8,890 nucleotides of DNA. Source: Candidatus Anderseniibacteriota bacterium (lineage in GTDB: Bacteria > Patescibacteriota > Andersenbacteria > UBA10190). Shown piece by piece: positions 6,397 to 8,890 of the stretch; position 1 is the stretch's first letter, and the number at the start of each line of letters is the position of its first letter. The notes below the pieces were generated by a model. That model saw only the letters and a program-made list of their open reading frames with translations. It was not told where the DNA came from and ran no database searches. Both the position numbers and the translations under genes were made by a program. The stretch spans positions 1-8,890 of the forward strand of contig QIFI01000063.1 of the NCBI GenBank assembly GCA_003229735.1. The letters are read 5' to 3'.

Positions 6397-8325
6397 ATGA
6401 AAGCAGCAGAACAACTCGCCGCCCTCCCCACCACCCCCGGCATTTACCAATTTCTTGATTCCAAAGGACATATTCTTTACGTCGGCAAAGCTAAATCCCT
6501 CCGCCCTCGAGTCCGCAGCTACTTCCGCGTTCTCTCCTCTGAAGGCCTCCGCAGAGGTCATGCCCGGTGGTACAAGAATGAAGGTGCCAGAAACCCTAAA
6601 CCAAAGGTTCCTGACACCCTGCCGTTAGAAAAACTACTCACTGCCAACTACCAACTACAACCTAACAAAGACCTCGATCCCGCCAAACAGGAAATGGTCG
6701 CCAAAATCGCCGACCTGAAAACCATCTCCACCGACTCTGAAATTGAAGCCCTGATTCTCGAAGCCAATCTCATCCGTAAACTCCAACCCCCCTACAATGT
6801 CCTGCTCCGCGACGATAAATATTATTTGTTTATCAAAATCACCACCCGGGAAAAATACCCCCGCGTCTTCCCCACCCGCCGATTAAAGAAAGACCATGCC
6901 CGCTACTTCGGCCCCTACTCATCCGCCGCCTCCGTCCGCCGCACTCTCGAACTCCTCCGCCGCGTCTTCCCTCATCGCCAGGAAAAAGACTCTCCTCGAG
7001 ATAAAATCTTCCCTCATCCTTTATTCAACAAAAACAAAAACTATCCGGAACAAACTACCCGGGCCAATCCAAAAAACTACTCTCTACCAACTACTCACTA
7101 CCAACTAAACATCGCTAACATCATCAAATTCCTCCAGGGTCATAGAACCGCCATAATTAACACTCTCAAACAAGGCATGAAAGAATCCGCCCGCGCTCGG
7201 CAGTACGAACGCGCCGCCATCTTCCGCGACCAGCTCCGAGCCATCGAACACCTGGAAGGTCACCAAAAAGTTTATCTCCCTTCCCAGGAATCATTCGATG
7301 TCGTCAGCCTCGCCCGTCATAAATCTACCAGCGCCGCCAACATCTTCGCCATTAGACAAGGCCAACTCCTAAACAAAAATACTTTCCTCCTCAAACACCG
7401 GGCCCGAACAAACGATCGGGATGTGCTCCGCCAGTTCATTCTCCAATATTATCGCGTGGCCCAGGATACCCCCCGTCTTATCCTATTGCCAAACCAACTC
7501 GCCGATGCCGACGCCATCGCCCGATGGATCAATCCAATTAAACCGCCCGCCTTTTTTATCCCTCGTCGCGGTAAAAAGAAACAACTCATCAATATGGGTC
7601 AACTCAACGCTAAACAACTTCTAATTCAAGAATCAGCCCAATTTATTTCCGCCGGTCAAACCCAGCAGGCTCTCAAAGAATTAGCTAAAGCCATCCACGC
7701 CAAATCAAAACTGGAGCGAATTGAAACATATGACATTTCTAACATCCAAGGCAAATTAGCCACCGGCTCCATGGTGGTTTTTACCCATGGCCAACCGGAT
7801 AAATCTCAATACCGAAAATTCAGAATTACCACTAAAGACACTCCTGACGATTTTCACATGATGCGGGAAATTCTAACCAGACGTTTTAAAAATCATCAAT
7901 CGGATTGGCCCCAACCGGATCTAATCATCATCGACGGCGGCAAAGGCCAGCTGACAGCTGCCAAGCAAATCCTCGATAAACGAAACTTACACACCCCTAT
8001 CATGGCACTGGCTAAAAAAGAAGAAGAAATCTTCATCCCCGGCCAATCAGCATCCATTAAACTCCCCTTTGATTCCCCCGCCCTCTTTCTCATCCAGCAA
8101 ATGCGCGACGAAGCTCATCGCTTCACTGTCACCTATCACCGCTTGCTCCGCGGCCAAAAACAAACCCGCTCTCTCCTCGACGAAGTTCCCGGCATTGGCC
8201 CCGCCACCAAAAAGAAACTCCTTAATCACTTCGGCTCCCTCAAAGCCATCCGCACTGCCGAAAAAGAAAAACTAGCCCAACTCATCGGCCCATCAAAAAC
8301 CCAAACCCTCCGCGATTATCTTTAA
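6397..8325 (+). CDS. uvrC: UvrC, excinuclease ABC subunit C, cysteine-free with two unusual segments
   Basis: UvrC makes the 3' and 5' incisions around damage marked by UvrB. All catalytic parts are present in 642 residues. The GIY-YIG nuclease has GIY at 15-17, YVG at 28-30, R38, Y42 and the metal-binding Glu at 122. The UVR motif that contacts UvrB spans about 265-286. The RNase H-like nuclease has D446 (YDISN), D484/D485 (PDDFHMM), D513 (IDGGKGQL) and H574 (DEAHRF). The C-terminal helix-hairpin-helix is at about 595-629 (PGIGPATKKKLL). Two things are odd. About 46 extra residues (45-90) separate SYFR from KDLDPAK inside the GIY-YIG domain. Residues about 196-234, where UvrC normally has a four-cysteine motif reported to hold an iron-sulphur cluster, are replaced by unrelated sequence, and the whole protein has no cysteine. 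Both segments contain the same DNA heptamer repeat. The start is the first ATG after an in-frame TAG (6382-6384). The frame is intact, so the protein is probably functional. Confidence 0.97.
   Translation: MKAAEQLAALPTTPGIYQFLDSKGHILYVGKAKSLRPRVRSYFRVLSSEGLRRGHARWYKNEGARNPKPKVPDTLPLEKLLTANYQLQPNKDLDPAKQEMVAKIADLKTISTDSEIEALILEANLIRKLQPPYNVLLRDDKYYLFIKITTREKYPRVFPTRRLKKDHARYFGPYSSAASVRRTLELLRRVFPHRQEKDSPRDKIFPHPLFNKNKNYPEQTTRANPKNYSLPTTHYQLNIANIIKFLQGHRTAIINTLKQGMKESARARQYERAAIFRDQLRAIEHLEGHQKVYLPSQESFDVVSLARHKSTSAANIFAIRQGQLLNKNTFLLKHRARTNDRDVLRQFILQYYRVAQDTPRLILLPNQLADADAIARWINPIKPPAFFIPRRGKKKQLINMGQLNAKQLLIQESAQFISAGQTQQALKELAKAIHAKSKLERIETYDISNIQGKLATGSMVVFTHGQPDKSQYRKFRITTKDTPDDFHMMREILTRRFKNHQSDWPQPDLIIIDGGKGQLTAAKQILDKRNLHTPIMALAKKEEEIFIPGQSASIKLPFDSPALFLIQQMRDEAHRFTVTYHRLLRGQKQTRSLLDEVPGIGPATKKKLLNHFGSLKAIRTAEKEKLAQLIGPSKTQTLRDYL
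6583..6618 (+). repeat. REP-like hairpin inside uvrC
   Basis: Two 13-nt arms, GGTGCCAGAAACC (6583-6595) and GGTTCCTGACACC (6606-6618), pair at 11 of 13 positions around a 10-nt loop. The hairpin lies in the segment that is extra relative to ordinary UvrC. Palindromes with a GGTGYCAGG-like core resemble REP sequences associated with RAYT (REP-associated Y1) transposases; this is a resemblance recalled from memory, not a search result. Confidence 0.6.
6633..6660 (+). repeat. Heptamer repeat array 1 inside uvrC
   Basis: Four consecutive 7-mers in register: ACTACTC, ACTGCCA, ACTACCA and ACTACAA. They begin 14 nt after the hairpin and code for part of the extra segment of the GIY-YIG domain (around LLTANYQLQ). 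The same heptamer family recurs about 440 bp downstream in the same gene. Confidence 0.75.
7076..7110 (+). repeat. Heptamer repeat array 2 inside uvrC
   Basis: Five consecutive 7-mers in register: ACTACTC, TCTACCA, ACTACTC, ACTACCA and ACTAAAC. They code for NYSLPTTHYQLN, in the place where the conserved cysteine motif of UvrC is expected. Because 7 is not a multiple of 3, each added unit would shift the frame, so the present array length must have been fixed together with its flanks. Confidence 0.75.
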
Positions 8326-8361
8326 TATGTATACGCTCACATACTTGGTCATCACTCATTA

Positions 8362-8370
8362 TGCTACAAT
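8362..8370 (+). promoter_or_regulatory. Extended -10 promoter of the adaptor gene
   Basis: TGCTACAAT (8362-8370) is an extended -10 element: TGn followed by TACAAT, 5 of 6 to consensus. Its end is 6 nt before the ATG at 8377, so the transcript would start at or beside the start codon. No good -35 is present, which extended -10 promoters tolerate. The 51-bp gap to the uvrC stop shows no terminator hairpin. Confidence 0.5.
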
Positions 8371-8376
8371 ACTCAC

Positions 8377-8890
8377 ATGAAGCGTTGGTCGGTCATCGCC
8401 ATCACTACTGTTGTAATTGTCATAATCGTCATTATTATCTGGCGAGTCTTGGCCGGTAATGATGAACCCCCTCGCACCGTCACCGTGGCCTCCGGCCCTA
8501 TTGTCCAGGATGTGGAATTCACCGGCCGCCTCACCGCCAAAACTTCCTCTGACTTAAGTTTTGAAGTCACCGGCACCATCGCTGATATTTTCGTTGCCGA
8601 AGGCCAACCAGTCACCGCCGGCCAAACCCTGGCCACTCTTAACCCATCTTTAGCCGAGCTGGATATCTCCAAAACCAATGCTGATCTAGCCGCCGCCCAG
8701 GAGCAAAAACGCCTGGCCTACGACCAGGCCTTGCGGGATTCCGCTAACACCAAAAACGCTAACGCTAAAACTCTGGCCCGTAAAAGACAAGCCGTTTTGG
8801 ACGCCAAAAGTTCGCTGGATCAAACAAAAAAACTTTATCTGCAGACCGAGCGCGAAAGCGGGGATTCTGCCGCTACCGCCGCCTCCCTAT
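8377..8890 (+). CDS. Periplasmic adaptor (membrane fusion) subunit of an efflux or export system, 3' end cut off
   Basis: The first 171 codons are present. An N-terminal membrane anchor (about 5-26, almost entirely V/I/T) is followed by a short linker and the sequence VTVASGPIVQDVEFTGRL, the usual entry to the beta-barrel of RND/HlyD-type adaptors. Residues about 58-90 (SFEVTGTIADIFVAEGQPVT and following) form the first half of a biotinyl-lipoyl-like domain with the typical V-x-EGQ-x-V-x-x-GQ-x-L pattern. The charged alpha-helical hairpin begins at about 95 (AELDISKTNADLAAAQEQ) and continues past the edge. In this family the adaptor links an inner-membrane transporter, such as a MacB-type ABC or RND pump, to outer parts of the envelope; in a monoderm-like cell it would partner an ABC exporter. 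The transporter would be expected next, to the right. The start is supported by position of the anchor and an extended -10 box; no Shine-Dalgarno is seen. Confidence 0.88.
   Translation, partial: MKRWSVIAITTVVIVIIVIIIWRVLAGNDEPPRTVTVASGPIVQDVEFTGRLTAKTSSDLSFEVTGTIADIFVAEGQPVTAGQTLATLNPSLAELDISKTNADLAAAQEQKRLAYDQALRDSANTKNANAKTLARKRQAVLDAKSSLDQTKKLYLQTERESGDSAATAASL

Noticed and set aside
6633..7110. Heptamer arrays as a CRISPR array
   Set aside because: Units are 7 bp with no unique spacers and lie inside an intact coding sequence.
6397..8325. uvrC as a pseudogene because of its odd segments
   Set aside because: The frame is unbroken through 642 codons and every catalytic residue of both nuclease domains and the helix-hairpin-helix is kept.

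Overview
The window looks like chromosomal DNA from a bacterium of the Candidate Phyla Radiation (Patescibacteria). This is inferred, not proven. The grounds are the style of the UvrC sequence, several genes that lack a Shine-Dalgarno sequence and have a -10 box almost touching the start codon, short REP-like repeats accepted inside coding sequence, and small coiled-coil and membrane-anchored proteins without clear families. The standard genetic code fits: the complete genes end in TAA or TAG and none carries an internal TGA.

Layout. Positions 1-1209 (minus) hold most of a DDE integrase-type transposase that runs off the left edge. Upstream of it, a pair of 22-bp direct repeats (1260-1316) probably belongs to the end of the insertion sequence. 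A small heptad-repeat coiled-coil protein (1367-1669, plus) follows. It converges with uvrA (1694-4531, minus), a full-length 945-residue excision-repair ATPase. Next is a 454-residue single-pass membrane protein of unknown function (4713-6077, minus) with a 12-residue tandem repeat after its membrane segment. A 319-bp divergent gap (6078-6396) carries a strong Shine-Dalgarno site for that gene, a possible 79-codon gene and the uvrC promoter. uvrC (6397-8325, plus) is complete. The start of an RND-type periplasmic adaptor gene (8377 to the right edge, plus) ends the window.

Function. uvrA and uvrC encode two of the three parts of UvrABC nucleotide excision repair: UvrA finds damage and loads UvrB, and UvrC makes both incisions. 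uvrB is not in the window. The two genes are on opposite strands with separate promoter candidates, so they do not form an operon. The adaptor gene likely begins an export or efflux operon to the right.

The most unusual item is uvrC. Its product has no cysteine at all, and the usual four-cysteine segment is replaced by unrelated sequence. Two places in the gene, one inside the GIY-YIG nuclease domain and one at the lost cysteine segment, carry the same ACTACCA-like heptamer repeat, and the first also carries an imperfect 13-bp hairpin. This suggests REP-like elements were inserted in frame and tolerated. In addition, the plus strand is strongly C-rich and G-poor across genes of both orientations but close to parity in the transposase, which fits a newly arrived insertion sequence.
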